Source: Colimorpha sp045639845 (GTDB lineage: Bacteria > Bacteroidota > Bacteroidia > Bacteroidales > P3). Taken from it: a stretch of DNA of 19,479 bases. The notes under the pieces were generated by a model. The model was not told where the DNA came from. It worked only from the letters and a program-made list of their open reading frames with translations, and did not search any database. Location: NCBI GenBank assembly GCA_045639845.1, contig JAZUDW010000110.1, positions 1 to 19,479 on the forward strand, read 5' to 3'. A program made the translations under genes and the position numbers. Every line of letters begins with the position of its first letter. Within the stretch, counting starts at the first letter, position 1. Of this stretch, positions 6,464-15,798 are shown in pieces.

Positions 6464-9400
6464 TTATGCATTCTCACCAGTAAGAACGATTTTTCCATTG
6501 TTGTCTATGAGTGTACCGTTGTGAAGCAACTGATCTATTTGATGGTTTAACGAAGCGTTGACTATATCCGTGGTTCGTTTGAATCCAAGTGCACGTGCAG
6601 TATCGGTAATGAGACTTTCGCGAGTGGCTCCAAACGACTTAGAAGCGATGAATACCAATGCTAGTTTCAGCTCTGTTGGGTGGATGCAGTCAATGTTGCG
6701 TGGTTTTTCTCCTTCTGTAGGAATACGACATTTGAGTTGAGCGATATCATAGTCTTTTGTTGTGATGAATCCAAGAGGATCGGTGTTGACGGCTTCGCGT
6801 GAGAGCATGTCGCGTATCTGTGGACCTAGCACCTTCTGTTGGATCTTTTGATATTGTAACACGCGCTCACAGATCATATCGAAAGCCACGGGTTGTTCTG
6901 TTTGTATCATCTTCATGATATTATCCTTTGGTACCAAATGCGTATCCCATTCAGCATAGCAGTATGTTGTGAACGGATTTTCATCGATAGCAGCGTTATC
7001 GGAATGGCTTTGTTCAGTAGTGACTTTAGGGGGAGTGTAGGTATTGCGATCATTGGTCGTGCAACTGCCTGTGGCCAACTCGGAGAGGTTGGTATGGGGG
7101 AGAATGGTCTCTATGATGTCTTCTGCGGGATGTCCCTCCAAGGCTGAGTTTATTGCATTAAGTATGCGTTCTTCTTGTTTTTGTCGGTTGATGATCCAGT
7201 CAATGGCCCATAGTCGGATTATCTGCCAACCCATGTTGCGTAACATGGTAGGACGCACTCTGTCTCGTTCGCGAGCAGTTCGAGCACTAAGATAGGTGGA
7301 ACCGTCGCATTCAATAGCGAGTATGTATCCTTTTTCGGGCTGAGGGTTCACTACTGCTAGATTGATACGGAACTGGGAGGTGCCTACAAGTCGATCTACT
7401 TGATATCCTTTATTGGTAAGGAATCGGAATACAGATTCTTCGAAGGCTGTATCTACAACAGAGGCTGCCGAAGCCCGTAAGTCGTTCTCGATGGCGACTT
7501 TGCCTCGTTGGGCGTAGTCAATGTATGTCTTCAGGAGGCGTAGTCCGTTTTGTGGTGTATTGTTTGCGTCATCTATATGAATATCTTCGGGTTGGATGGA
7601 GCATACGATCTTGACGTTGTATTTGGCACGTGTGATGGCTACATTGAGTCGTCGGTACCCGCCGTCACGGGTAATAGGTCCCATGTTGTTGTAGAGTTTT
7701 CCTTGGCTGTCTTTTCCGTAGCCTACGCTCATAATGATGGTGTCGCGCTCGTCGCCCTGTATGTTTTCTAGATTCTTAAGAATGAAAGGCTCTTTCTCTC
7801 GACCAACACTCTGTTCATATAAATGCTTGAGCTCATCATCTTCTTTGAGTCGTAGCATGAGCTGATTCTCGATGCAGTCCATCTGTGCCTCGCTGAAGGT
7901 GACTACACCAAGTGATCGCTTAGGATAGTTCAAAAAATGTGCTTTCATCAGGTCAATGACGCGATTGGCCTCAACTACATTGTCTTTCTTGCCTCCTCGA
8001 TCATATATTCCATCGGCGACGTATTCGCACTCTACACCTAAATCGGGTGTATGGCCAGTGCTTGTGATATCGCGCGTGGGGAAACTTATGAGCCTGTTGT
8101 TGTATATTTCGGCATTTGAGAAAGCTATGAGCGACTCGCTTTTGCTTCGATAGTGCCACTGGAGTGTCATGGTAGGCAACACGGTGGCACTCTGGTCAAG
8201 AATGGACTCGAAAGCACTGTCATCTTCCATTTCTTCTTCATCGATTTCTAAAGTGGCCGATTTGAAGAAGTTCGTGGGTGGTAGCTGTCGATCGTCCCCA
8301 ACAACGATGAGTTGTTTGCCTCGCATAATGGCGCCGATGGCATTCTCGGGAAATACTTGAGAGGCTTCGTCGAAGATCACCAAATCAAATTCCATATCGT
8401 TGAGATAAGCACTAATGGCAAGGGGCGACATTAGGAAACAGGGTTTGATGTGAGTGATGATATTGGGTATCTGTTGGAAGAGTACGCGGAGGGGTTTCTG
8501 TCCGCGTTTCTTCTGAATCTCTCGTTTGAGAAGACCAATCTCACTGCCACTGCTATTGGAGAAACTAAAGTCGGGTATCTGCTGGATTAGGCTTACGCGA
8601 ATCTTCTCCTGAGTGATGCGTAGCTGCTCAACGTCAAGGGCTCTAAAGTCCGCGATAAGTTGCATGATGGCGGTGTGACTGAAGTCGCGTACCGAGGCGT
8701 AAGGCTCCTTAAGGAGGGTGTTGTCGATGAGGAGTTTGTAGAAGTGTTTGACAAAGCACTCTTCTAGCAGTTGCTTGTTGATGGGACTCGGGTGCTGTTC
8801 TACGGCGTTGATAAAAGTGGCAATGCCCGATTCGGCAGCTCGTTTTCGGCTATCTTGATAGCCTTTCCAGTCGCGCAATGCTTCCGTATGAGCAGCACAT
8901 TGGCGTAGTCGCTCGGCTATAGACTGCTCTCTGTTTGAGCATATGTAACCCCATTCTTGATCAGAAAAGAAATTCTTGACAGTCTCAATGTCTGAGCTAC
9001 CCTGTAGTTGCTTTAATTTTGAGTATGCTGAAAGTGATTGATCTTGGGTGGATGGCCGTTCAATTATGGTAATAATGGCTTGCGGATCAAGATTGTATTG
9101 ACGAAGTTTTGCACGCATCGTCTCTGCCTGCTCTAGAGGTAGCTGTTTGGCTTGTTCTGCTTTGCAGTTGTCCAAAGTAATCTTGATTTCTCTATAATTC
9201 TTTATCTGTTTGAGAATAGCGAGAGCTTCGTCAAAGTCGGGCTTACCCTGTTTGCTGTATGAAGCAAGAATGGAGATATCTTTACGGTATTGGGCGTTGA
9301 GGCTCCTAAGCATGGAACCATAATCAGAGCGGAAACGGTCCAACATGGACGGATCGACTTCAATAACGTCGCGATCATAGTTTTGCTCTATATTTTGTAG

Positions 9401-11224
9401 GCTTTGTGCTTCTTGCTGAATTAGATCCTCCAATTGTTTTTTCAAAGCTTCCCGTTCCTGCTTCGGCTTTGCATTGGGAATGCAGTCCAGTGTATCGAGT
9501 GTGAGCCATGCTACGGGGTATTCGATAGGTGATGATAGGAGTTGCAGCATGTCTGTCATACATGCAATATTGTTGCCTATGGGCTCAATAGGAAGACCTG
9601 TGCTCAGTACCACCTCTCCCATGGTCTGCTCTATCTGTTCGATAACGTTGGTAGCTTTGGTCAATTGCTCAATAATCACAGCCTGCTGGTTGATGCCTAT
9701 CTCTCCGAGTTTGGATCCGAACCAAGGATTTTGGCGTACAGTATCGTATTGTCCATGTGCAGCCATATAGTCTTTCACGATGTCTCTGTGTTTGCGTAGC
9801 TGGTCAGCATCGATCTGATCGACATGGGCTATATCAAACATGACATCAGGAATATCATTTCGTGATGCTATCTCGCCACACATATCGTAGATAGATTTCT
9901 TGATGGGCTCTACGATGGTTGTAAGCTGCTCATAGTATTGATTAAGTCGTGCTCGTTTCTCTTCTAGTTCCAACAGTCTGTCGTCAATGTCACTTTTCAG
10001 TTGGAGCTTGGGTTGCGCTATGCAGTTGTCTATTTGTTGTAGTATGTCTTTTTTCTTGGCCTTGTCGTTGTCTATCATGAGACAAAAATCGCCCATGCCG
10101 TGTTCGGCAAGTCTATTCTGAACAACAGAAAGTGCAGCTTCCTTTTCGGCCACAAAGAGCACCTTTTTACCTTTGGCCAGCATGGTGGCTATGATATTGG
10201 TGATGGTTTGGCTTTTTCCAGTGCCCGGAGGTCCTTGTAGAACGAAACTTACACCTTTATCGGCCAAAAGTATTGCGTCAGCCTGGCTAGCATCGGCATC
10301 CACAATACTAAAAGTCTCCGTGGGGCGTACTTGTGTATCGTGATTGAATCGTGTGCCTATTTCGGAAATGGCTTGCTGATCAGCTTCGAAGTTGCTATTC
10401 ACACCACAAATGGCTCTCACGATCTTGTTCCGGTAGAGGCGTTCCTTGTGTTTCTCAAGATCACGATACATGTTAATTTTTTGAAAGGCGAGGAGGCTTA
10501 CATAGATTTCATTTTCTATATGCCATTCCTCGTGATGCAGGGATTCTTTGAAGCGTTCAATAAAAGCTTCAGGCATCTCCTCGTCGCCCAAGGTTGGGAG
10601 ATCGTATATTTGAAAATCGTTTTCGAGTTTGAAGAGCAGGGTAGGGTTGACAACGAATTCGCCTTCGGCAACTTGTAGTTCGTAGGGGGCAAATGTAGAG
10701 GCGTGCTCTATGGCTACAGGTACCAGCAGCAAAGGTGCCATCATTTCTTGAGCTTGGGGGCCTTTATCCTTCCAGTATAGCATACCGAAGGTCATGTAAA
10801 GAATGTTGACACCTTTCTCGGCCAACGATTTCTTTGCACTGCTACGTAGTGTGTGTATCTGTCGTTGACGGGATTCGTAGTTGTCGATATATAACAACTT
10901 ATCTTTGGCCTTCTCTTGTTCCACTATAGGCACGAACTTGAGGGTCTTTTCTCTATCAACCAGTGTGGAGAAGACGGAGTCTAGGCCAGTGGAAAGGTCT
11001 ATCTTTAGATTGGAGGAACGTGAGGGTTTGAAGTTGAGCAGTTGGTTGCGCAGACCTAAGTCTAGCAATTTCTTTTTCCAACTATCTAATTTTGCATCTA
11101 TCTTGGTAATCTCTTCTTGCGTGAGGTCGTAGTTGCTTGTTTGTATAGTTTCTTCCATGGTGTCGTTTCTTCCTAATGTACTGTTGGGTTGATAGTTTGA
11201 TGTTGAATCTGAAAAAATATCCAT
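6464..11224 (-). CDS. Large DUF4011 / COG1112 superfamily 1 helicase with Vsr-like (DUF559/MTES_1575) nuclease and DUF3320 domains
   Basis: This 1586-residue protein has an N-terminal DUF4011-like region (about 40-275; SWKKKLLDLGLRNQLLNF, then LLLVPVAI). A split superfamily 1 helicase follows: Walker A GPPGTGKS at 331-338, a long helical insert (about 400-890), Walker B LVIFDEASQ at 948-956, GDDRQLPP at 976-983, NIQGDERDTIIMSVGY at 1154-1169 and RRLNVAITRAK at 1191-1201. A PD-(D/E)xK-type nuclease region spans about 1255-1360 (FEESVFRFL, IECDG at 1304-1308, RDRVRPTMLRNMGW), and DUF3320-like sequence lies at about 1510-1575. It should unwind or translocate on nucleic acid in the cytoplasm and perhaps cleave it. 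Related architectures occur among candidate anti-phage genes. The nuclease motif usually reading RIDLAV here reads RINLAV (Asn1288). A second possible start is Met23. No partner gene is adjacent. Confidence 0.9.
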   Translation of the reverse strand: MDIFSDSTSNYQPNSTLGRNDTMEETIQTSNYDLTQEEITKIDAKLDSWKKKLLDLGLRNQLLNFKPSRSSNLKIDLSTGLDSVFSTLVDREKTLKFVPIVEQEKAKDKLLYIDNYESRQRQIHTLRSSAKKSLAEKGVNILYMTFGMLYWKDKGPQAQEMMAPLLLVPVAIEHASTFAPYELQVAEGEFVVNPTLLFKLENDFQIYDLPTLGDEEMPEAFIERFKESLHHEEWHIENEIYVSLLAFQKINMYRDLEKHKERLYRNKIVRAICGVNSNFEADQQAISEIGTRFNHDTQVRPTETFSIVDADASQADAILLADKGVSFVLQGPPGTGKSQTITNIIATMLAKGKKVLFVAEKEAALSVVQNRLAEHGMGDFCLMIDNDKAKKKDILQQIDNCIAQPKLQLKSDIDDRLLELEEKRARLNQYYEQLTTIVEPIKKSIYDMCGEIASRNDIPDVMFDIAHVDQIDADQLRKHRDIVKDYMAAHGQYDTVRQNPWFGSKLGEIGINQQAVIIEQLTKATNVIEQIEQTMGEVVLSTGLPIEPIGNNIACMTDMLQLLSSPIEYPVAWLTLDTLDCIPNAKPKQEREALKKQLEDLIQQEAQSLQNIEQNYDRDVIEVDPSMLDRFRSDYGSMLRSLNAQYRKDISILASYSKQGKPDFDEALAILKQIKNYREIKITLDNCKAEQAKQLPLEQAETMRAKLRQYNLDPQAIITIIERPSTQDQSLSAYSKLKQLQGSSDIETVKNFFSDQEWGYICSNREQSIAERLRQCAAHTEALRDWKGYQDSRKRAAESGIATFINAVEQHPSPINKQLLEECFVKHFYKLLIDNTLLKEPYASVRDFSHTAIMQLIADFRALDVEQLRITQEKIRVSLIQQIPDFSFSNSSGSEIGLLKREIQKKRGQKPLRVLFQQIPNIITHIKPCFLMSPLAISAYLNDMEFDLVIFDEASQVFPENAIGAIMRGKQLIVVGDDRQLPPTNFFKSATLEIDEEEMEDDSAFESILDQSATVLPTMTLQWHYRSKSESLIAFSNAEIYNNRLISFPTRDITSTGHTPDLGVECEYVADGIYDRGGKKDNVVEANRVIDLMKAHFLNYPKRSLGVVTFSEAQMDCIENQLMLRLKEDDELKHLYEQSVGREKEPFILKNLENIQGDERDTIIMSVGYGKDSQGKLYNNMGPITRDGGYRRLNVAITRAKYNVKIVCSIQPEDIHIDDANNTPQNGLRLLKTYIDYAQRGKVAIENDLRASAASVVDTAFEESVFRFLTNKGYQVDRLVGTSQFRINLAVVNPQPEKGYILAIECDGSTYLSARTARERDRVRPTMLRNMGWQIIRLWAIDWIINRQKQEERILNAINSALEGHPAEDIIETILPHTNLSELATGSCTTNDRNTYTPPKVTTEQSHSDNAAIDENPFTTYCYAEWDTHLVPKDNIMKMIQTEQPVAFDMICERVLQYQKIQQKVLGPQIRDMLSREAVNTDPLGFITTKDYDIAQLKCRIPTEGEKPRNIDCIHPTELKLALVFIASKSFGATRESLITDTARALGFKRTTDIVNASLNHQIDQLLHNGTLIDNNGKIVLTGENA

Positions 11225-11314
11225 GAATGCGGTGTTGTATTGAATTCATAGATATTATAGATAAGCATCCTTTCTCACTACAGATTGCTTTCGTGAGTAG
11301 TATTCATTCAATGA

Positions 11315-11722
11315 TTAGTTGAGCTCAAAGCGGATGGGTAATACAAGCGCGGTGTTTACATATTTGTTGCCTTCTTTACCCGGCTTCCATTTGGGCATAT
11401 TTTCGATCACGCGCACCGCCTCTGCATCTAATATGGGATGAAGGTGTTTCATCACTTCGACATTGGTAATAGAACCATCGGCTTTTACAATAAAACGTAC
11501 ATACACTCGACCGGTGACACTGTCTTTTACCGCCTCTGATGGATAGCGCAGATTTGCCTCAATATATTCTTGCAATTTTTCTTCTCCACCGGGAAACTGG
11601 GGAGATGGCTTTATCAAGGTGATGAAATTTATTGTGTCGGTTGTGTTGTCGCTTTGTGCTTTCATTATGGTGGGTGAAGCACAGATGGCAAAGAGAAGGA
11701 ATAAGATGTTTCTAGTGCTCAT
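11315..11722 (-). CDS. Small periplasmic TonB C-terminal-domain protein
   Basis: The 135-residue protein begins with a secretion signal (STRNILFLLFAICASPTIMKAQ, probable cleavage after residue 22) and no lipobox. After a short linker comes PQFPGGEEKLQEYIEANLRYP, then GRVYVRFIVKADGSITNVEV, AEAVRVIENMPKWKPG and VNTALVLPIRFEL. This is the TonB_C domain, which in TonB contacts the TonB box of outer-membrane receptors. Here there is no inner-membrane anchor that remains after cleavage and no proline-rich spacer, so it is unlikely to transmit energy as full TonB does; it may be an accessory or a binding protein. It is 90 bases upstream of the helicase gene on the same strand, so read-through is possible. 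The role is unknown. Confidence 0.85.
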   Translation of the reverse strand: MSTRNILFLLFAICASPTIMKAQSDNTTDTINFITLIKPSPQFPGGEEKLQEYIEANLRYPSEAVKDSVTGRVYVRFIVKADGSITNVEVMKHLHPILDAEAVRVIENMPKWKPGKEGNKYVNTALVLPIRFELN

Positions 11723-11778
11723 TATATGTCCATTGTTTAAAGGTCGTAGAGATATTGTCCTTATGTTTTTCTTGTGGA

Positions 11779-11815
11779 AAAAGACACCCCCGTATTGAAA
11801 ACAAGGGTGTCTTTT
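11779..11815 (-). terminator. Terminator of the M6 protease gene
   Basis: AAAAGACACCC at 11779-11789 pairs perfectly with GGGTGTCTTTT at 11805-11815 around a 15-base loop. Read on the minus strand the stem is followed by a short T-run (CTTTTTCC). It lies about 20 bases beyond the stop of the gene at 11837-14656 and 57 bases before the next gene, as expected for an intrinsic terminator. Confidence 0.8.
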
Positions 11816-11836
11816 GATTCTGGAGGTATGTGATGA

Positions 11837-14656
11837 TTATTCTTTGACCAGTTTCATGTAATGGTCGCCGATGCGGACAATATAGATACCTTTGTTGTAG
11901 TGGTTTGTCTCGATAGTCATAGTACTGTCTGTCACAGGGAGGGTGGCAATATGACGTCCATAGATATCGAAGATCTGAATCGTAGTCACATTAGTCGGTA
12001 TATTTTCAATTCTCACACGGTCGGTAGCAGGATTGGGGTACAAAGAAGGTCTGACGTTTGTGACCTCTTCTATAGCGAGGTCCCGTTCAAACACGGCTCG
12101 AAGGGTGCAAGAGCGACGAACGGGGAGGATATAGGTCGGTATTCTTGTTGTATCAACGTCGTTCATCACACTATAATTGTCAAGATAGATACCTTTTAGA
12201 CGATAGCCGCCGTTGCGAAGAGCAACAAATGTGATAGAGTCACCTGCTTGATATACATGGTATCCGTTAGGACTGATACTGCCACCATCGGTAGAATAAG
12301 AATGCACCAGATAGCCGTCACGTAGCTGGAGGTTGTCTATATCCACACTTGCTTGATTGGTGTGCATGAAGGCAAAACTCAGCAGACTATATTGCGTAGG
12401 CGCTTTCAGTTCGGCGTAATAGGTTGTCCATTCATTGAGGTTATCTCCAGCAACTGTGAGGATAGTGTCCCATTGAGAGTCAATAGATTTACGATAGAGG
12501 ATCATGAGGGGATTCTCTTCGGTGGCATTGTTGAGTCGAGCGTCAAAAGAGAAGATGATGTTCGATGCGCTATCGCTATTGGCGATGGGAGTAGTTATGA
12601 CTTGGAACAAGTAGGGGGTGTTGTCGAGTGCATTGTTGGTAGTAGTGAGGTAGGGGTCTCGATCGCTATTGGTGGTAACGTGCCAACCATACGTCTCGTT
12701 GAGAGAGGCCCAACACGAAGGCAGCTCGTTATGAGCATATTGGTTGAAATTTTCTTCGATCCAATCATCAGCCCCACATTCCATAGTGGTAGCTTGGCTG
12801 TATAGCGGTGTTGAGAATGTGCTGTCGGTGAGATGAGTGTAGAGACAGAAATAATAGGTGGTGCCCGATTGGAGACTGTCTAACATTAGGTTACCAACAT
12901 TGCCACGATACACTACGATACCGCCGCCAGGCAAAGTGTCACCAACATGCATTGGGGCCGTGGGAGTACCAAATTGATTAGTGGTGGACATCATGAGAAT
13001 GCTGGTGTAGGAACCGTAGTTGTCCCACTTGGCTTGGATATGGGAGTTGCTGACACCGTTGGCATTTAGGTTTTGGCTCTGTGCGGTTGCGTTCTTGAAA
13101 CAGAACGATACGGTGTTTGCAGCAGTGTTTTCAGAAATGTTGGTGATGGGGCTGTTGTTCAGTGCCTGCGACCAAGGACGAAGTCGTGGTGTTGTATAGT
13201 CGGTGAGCTGTGTGCGATAGGCAGAACCAGGCAGTGTTGCCGACGAACTATTGAGGTCACCATATGAACTTGGATTGTTGGTGGGCATGGTGTCGGTACT
13301 TGCCGTAGGAGCAAGAATATAAATCTGTTGTGGGTGCCGGTAATTGCTTACTGAGGCTCCATGAGCATTGGGGTGAACGTGATAAACAAGAAGTCCATGG
13401 CCGGGTATTCTGTTGTCCCACTTGATCTGCTGGCGGTTCTCTACTATGAAGAAATCGCCGGGTGTGCTTGTATTGATACGATAAGTATGATGGGCCGACT
13501 CTGCTACAGAATACAGGGTAACCGACTCGGGACTGTCTAGTGTATCGATATCGATCCAACGATAGATATATGCCTTTGTATAGGGATTGTGGTGGGCGGG
13601 AGTGCGACCCGAGTTGTTCCAGCTGCCGCTAGACATGATATCCCATTTGCCTAGACCGGGAAACTCTCCACCGCTGCCAGCATAGTCTGTGTCATAGTAA
13701 TCGGGTGCACCGAATACGTGGCCTAACTCGTGGCATATAACACCGATGGCGGTGAGATTGGCATCCTGGTTTCCGCTACATTCAGGAGAGCAGGAATAAA
13801 CATCAACAATGGTGTTGTTATATACAGGTGCACTGAAAATGTTCCATTTGTGCGACCAGATATGATCCGAACTAGCACCAGCTTCTTCTCCGTGGCCAGC
13901 AAAGATGATATGAAGGCCGTCAATGTAGCCATCGTTGTCGTTGTCGTAGTTGGAAAAATCCACATCGTGTGAGGCATTTTCTACTGCTTCTTCGGCAAAA
14001 TCTTGGTATCCATCGTTTTCACCGTAATGTGCAAATCCGTAGGTAGAGGTATAAGGTCCAACTACATCTACAGAAAGGGAAAACAAGCCGTGTGACACGT
14101 CATAATAGTAATCACGAACGCTGCCGGTAGCGTGATTTACGGAGTAGCCTACTTGATTGAACAGGTTCTTGAATTCGGATGCTCTATGCGAGAAGCTTAG
14201 GTCTGGAAATTGGAAAAGAATAACAAGGAATTTCTTCTCGCCAGTAACGTTAGACATCGTTTTAGGGGCATACTTCATTTGGGTCATGTCGGTCCAAATG
14301 GATTGCATCTGATTAACTTGACTTTTGCTAAAAGTGAGATGTTTCGGTGTGTTTTCCAAGAAAGCCAAGACTTCGGGGGTACGGTCCTTAAAGTCGGTAG
14401 CCATAAACGAAGAAGGAACAAGATCACCAGATTCGTTGATCATTCCATACATCAAAGTACCGTTGTCTGCATGAATGAGACTGTATCCGTCTTCGGTTTC
14501 AGCCCAATGAACACGTTCGTCACCCTTGAGGTAGATATTGAAGGTGATGTCGCTTTGAGGCTGCTGAAATTTGATTAGTCCAGGGTAGGCTGGTGAAGCC
14601 ATCAGTCGAGTTGCGCTCATCACAATGATGGCGACCCAAAGCATGATTTTTTTCAT
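11837..14656 (-). CDS. M6-family metalloprotease exported by the type IX secretion system
   Basis: This 939-residue secreted protein starts with a signal peptide (KKIMLWVAIIVMSATRLMA, cleavage near residue 20). The catalytic domain (about 140-430) contains the zinc motif HELGHVFGAPD at 309-319 (His309, Glu310, His313, third ligand likely Asp319), a Met-turn WDIMSSGSW around 341, and a possible calcium site DNDNDGYIDG at 238-247. These fit the M6 (immune inhibitor A-like) peptidases. A beta-rich region follows; residues about 645-770 (DDWIEENFNQY, LPSCWASLNE, SNIIFSFDARL) resemble the cleaved-adhesin domain of gingipain-type proteins. The last 75 residues (PSLYPNPATDRVRIEN to IYIVRIGDHYMKLVKE) form a type A Por/T9SS sorting domain, so it is predicted to cross the outer membrane by type IX secretion. 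A roughly 115-base gap separates it from the TonB-like gene. Substrate unknown. Confidence 0.92.
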   Translation of the reverse strand: MKKIMLWVAIIVMSATRLMASPAYPGLIKFQQPQSDITFNIYLKGDERVHWAETEDGYSLIHADNGTLMYGMINESGDLVPSSFMATDFKDRTPEVLAFLENTPKHLTFSKSQVNQMQSIWTDMTQMKYAPKTMSNVTGEKKFLVILFQFPDLSFSHRASEFKNLFNQVGYSVNHATGSVRDYYYDVSHGLFSLSVDVVGPYTSTYGFAHYGENDGYQDFAEEAVENASHDVDFSNYDNDNDGYIDGLHIIFAGHGEEAGASSDHIWSHKWNIFSAPVYNNTIVDVYSCSPECSGNQDANLTAIGVICHELGHVFGAPDYYDTDYAGSGGEFPGLGKWDIMSSGSWNNSGRTPAHHNPYTKAYIYRWIDIDTLDSPESVTLYSVAESAHHTYRINTSTPGDFFIVENRQQIKWDNRIPGHGLLVYHVHPNAHGASVSNYRHPQQIYILAPTASTDTMPTNNPSSYGDLNSSSATLPGSAYRTQLTDYTTPRLRPWSQALNNSPITNISENTAANTVSFCFKNATAQSQNLNANGVSNSHIQAKWDNYGSYTSILMMSTTNQFGTPTAPMHVGDTLPGGGIVVYRGNVGNLMLDSLQSGTTYYFCLYTHLTDSTFSTPLYSQATTMECGADDWIEENFNQYAHNELPSCWASLNETYGWHVTTNSDRDPYLTTTNNALDNTPYLFQVITTPIANSDSASNIIFSFDARLNNATEENPLMILYRKSIDSQWDTILTVAGDNLNEWTTYYAELKAPTQYSLLSFAFMHTNQASVDIDNLQLRDGYLVHSYSTDGGSISPNGYHVYQAGDSITFVALRNGGYRLKGIYLDNYSVMNDVDTTRIPTYILPVRRSCTLRAVFERDLAIEEVTNVRPSLYPNPATDRVRIENIPTNVTTIQIFDIYGRHIATLPVTDSTMTIETNHYNKGIYIVRIGDHYMKLVKE

Positions 14657-14888
14657 TGGTGTTTGTAAGTGGGTGGTTAAGTTTTTTTTATTTTTTGATT
14701 TAGATATTTCGTTTAGGGTTGTCAGCTTAGTGGTGACGAGGCCCCCTTTTGACGCTGACCTTGGGTTGAGTTGTTTATTTGTTTATTTGAGGGCTCCCTG
14801 CGGTCGCGTTGAGGTACGCAACAATCAATTCAACAGATCAACGATTCAACAAATAAACAATATTCATATCGCAGTGATACAGTGCCTT
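14657..14888. repeat. REP-like hairpin repeat, copy a (core about 14751-14860)
   Basis: The gap between the DUF799 and protease genes holds GTTGAGTTGTTTATTTG, then GAGGGCTCCCTGCGGTCGC, then CAACAGATCAACGATTCAAC and CAACAAATAAACAA. The outer parts are mutually complementary, so a long imperfect hairpin can form. The same word set recurs at 15700-15780, 17259-17434 and 18277-18357. It also contains GCTGACCTTGG, which recurs in the TIR element at 1557-1570 and, reversed, at about 17371-17384. A T-rich stretch next to the protease start (14682-14700) is the only other feature. Confidence 0.6.
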
Positions 14889-15680
14889 CTAATCAACAAA
14901 GCATCCTTGTTCAAACTCTTCGGCACTGAGAGGTTGCACGTCGGCTTGTCCGTCCTGGTTCCAGATGTATTTGATATAGGTGGCATTAGCACCTCTATAC
15001 AGGTCTTCCTCAAATTGGCGACGTGTTGAGCTGGTTGGCAAATTACGGAGCACATAGTCGTTGCATTTCTCCACAATCCAGCATCGTTGAGCAGTGCCGT
15101 TATCCACGCCGCCCATTTTTTGTGCAAACTTACGGTCTCGTTGTAGAATATAGGGGTCGCCTTTAAGATTGGTTGGGAGAAGTTTTGTTGCTTTCACCCA
15201 TTTGTGCATAAGTTCTGTATTCGTCTTTGCAGAACGCAGTTGGTATTCGATGTAAATAGTCCATTCGGCATTTTTCTCTACCCAACGATGTATGGTAGTG
15301 TTCAGTACTGCATCGATACCGTAGTCGTTGTAGAGATTCTTGATATCACCTCTACGTAGGTTTTTGTAGTTGCTGCCATCAAGGGCAAAGATCTGGCGGG
15401 CAGTGAGTGGACCTACCACGTAGTATCCATTGGAAAGCAAAGGGTAGGAGAGTGTTTGGTAGAAATACTGTGCGGCAGTATTGCATTCGTTGTTGTATTC
15501 TACATTCTTGGGGTATTTCTCAAACTGTCGAGCACTGCGGTCTTCCACCGGTGGTATATAAATAAGTACGGGTTTCTCAGAATAGATACCCTCGTAATAG
15601 GTGACCTTTTTCTCTTGCTTGCAAGAAGTGAGAACCATCACCGTTGCACAAAGAAGTATGAATATAATATTTCGTTTCAT
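14889..15680 (-). CDS. DUF799 (GNA1162-like) lipoprotein
   Basis: The 263-residue protein has a clear lipoprotein signal (MVLTSC, Cys20). The body matches the DUF799 family: EKPVLIYIPPVEDRSARQ, an AAQYFYQTLSYPLLSNGYYV segment and a YGIDAVLNTTIHRW region. GNA1162 of Neisseria is the known member. Together with DUF4810 and CsgG-type lipoproteins it often forms a three-gene cluster whose outer-membrane role is not settled. Here the DUF4810 gene lies directly upstream on the same strand, so the two should be expressed together. No CsgG homologue is next to them in this window. The repeat at 15700-15780 lies in the 118-base gap between the two genes. Confidence 0.82.
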   Translation of the reverse strand: MKRNIIFILLCATVMVLTSCKQEKKVTYYEGIYSEKPVLIYIPPVEDRSARQFEKYPKNVEYNNECNTAAQYFYQTLSYPLLSNGYYVVGPLTARQIFALDGSNYKNLRRGDIKNLYNDYGIDAVLNTTIHRWVEKNAEWTIYIEYQLRSAKTNTELMHKWVKATKLLPTNLKGDPYILQRDRKFAQKMGGVDNGTAQRCWIVEKCNDYVLRNLPTSSTRRQFEEDLYRGANATYIKYIWNQDGQADVQPLSAEEFEQGCFVD

Positions 15681-15699
15681 TGTGATATATGCTTATATG

Positions 15700-15780
15700 T
15701 TGTTTAGTTGTTGAATTGAGGAAGTTTGGTTATTTGAGGGAGTCAGCAACCATCAACACAATAAATAAACAATTCAACAG
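15700..15780. repeat. REP-like hairpin repeat, copy b
   Basis: The copy lies between the DUF810-like DUF4810 and DUF799 genes, inside what is probably one operon. TGTTTAGTTGTTGAATTG at the left can pair with CAATTCAAC near the right end, around GAGGGAGTCAGCAACC. The same words occur in copies a, c and d. A hairpin inside an operon can alter the ratio of the two products by stabilising or terminating RNA, but that is inference. Confidence 0.6.
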
Positions 15781-15798
15781 TTCATCAATAATTTGGAC

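Noticed and set aside
6464..11224. Restriction-modification or other multi-gene defence island around the helicase
   Set aside because: Neighbours are arginine decarboxylase and a TonB_C protein; there is no methyltransferase, specificity subunit or second defence gene.
13257..13559. Open frame of 100 residues opposite the M6 protease
   Set aside because: It is a shadow of a gene with clear domains and has no homologue I can recognise.
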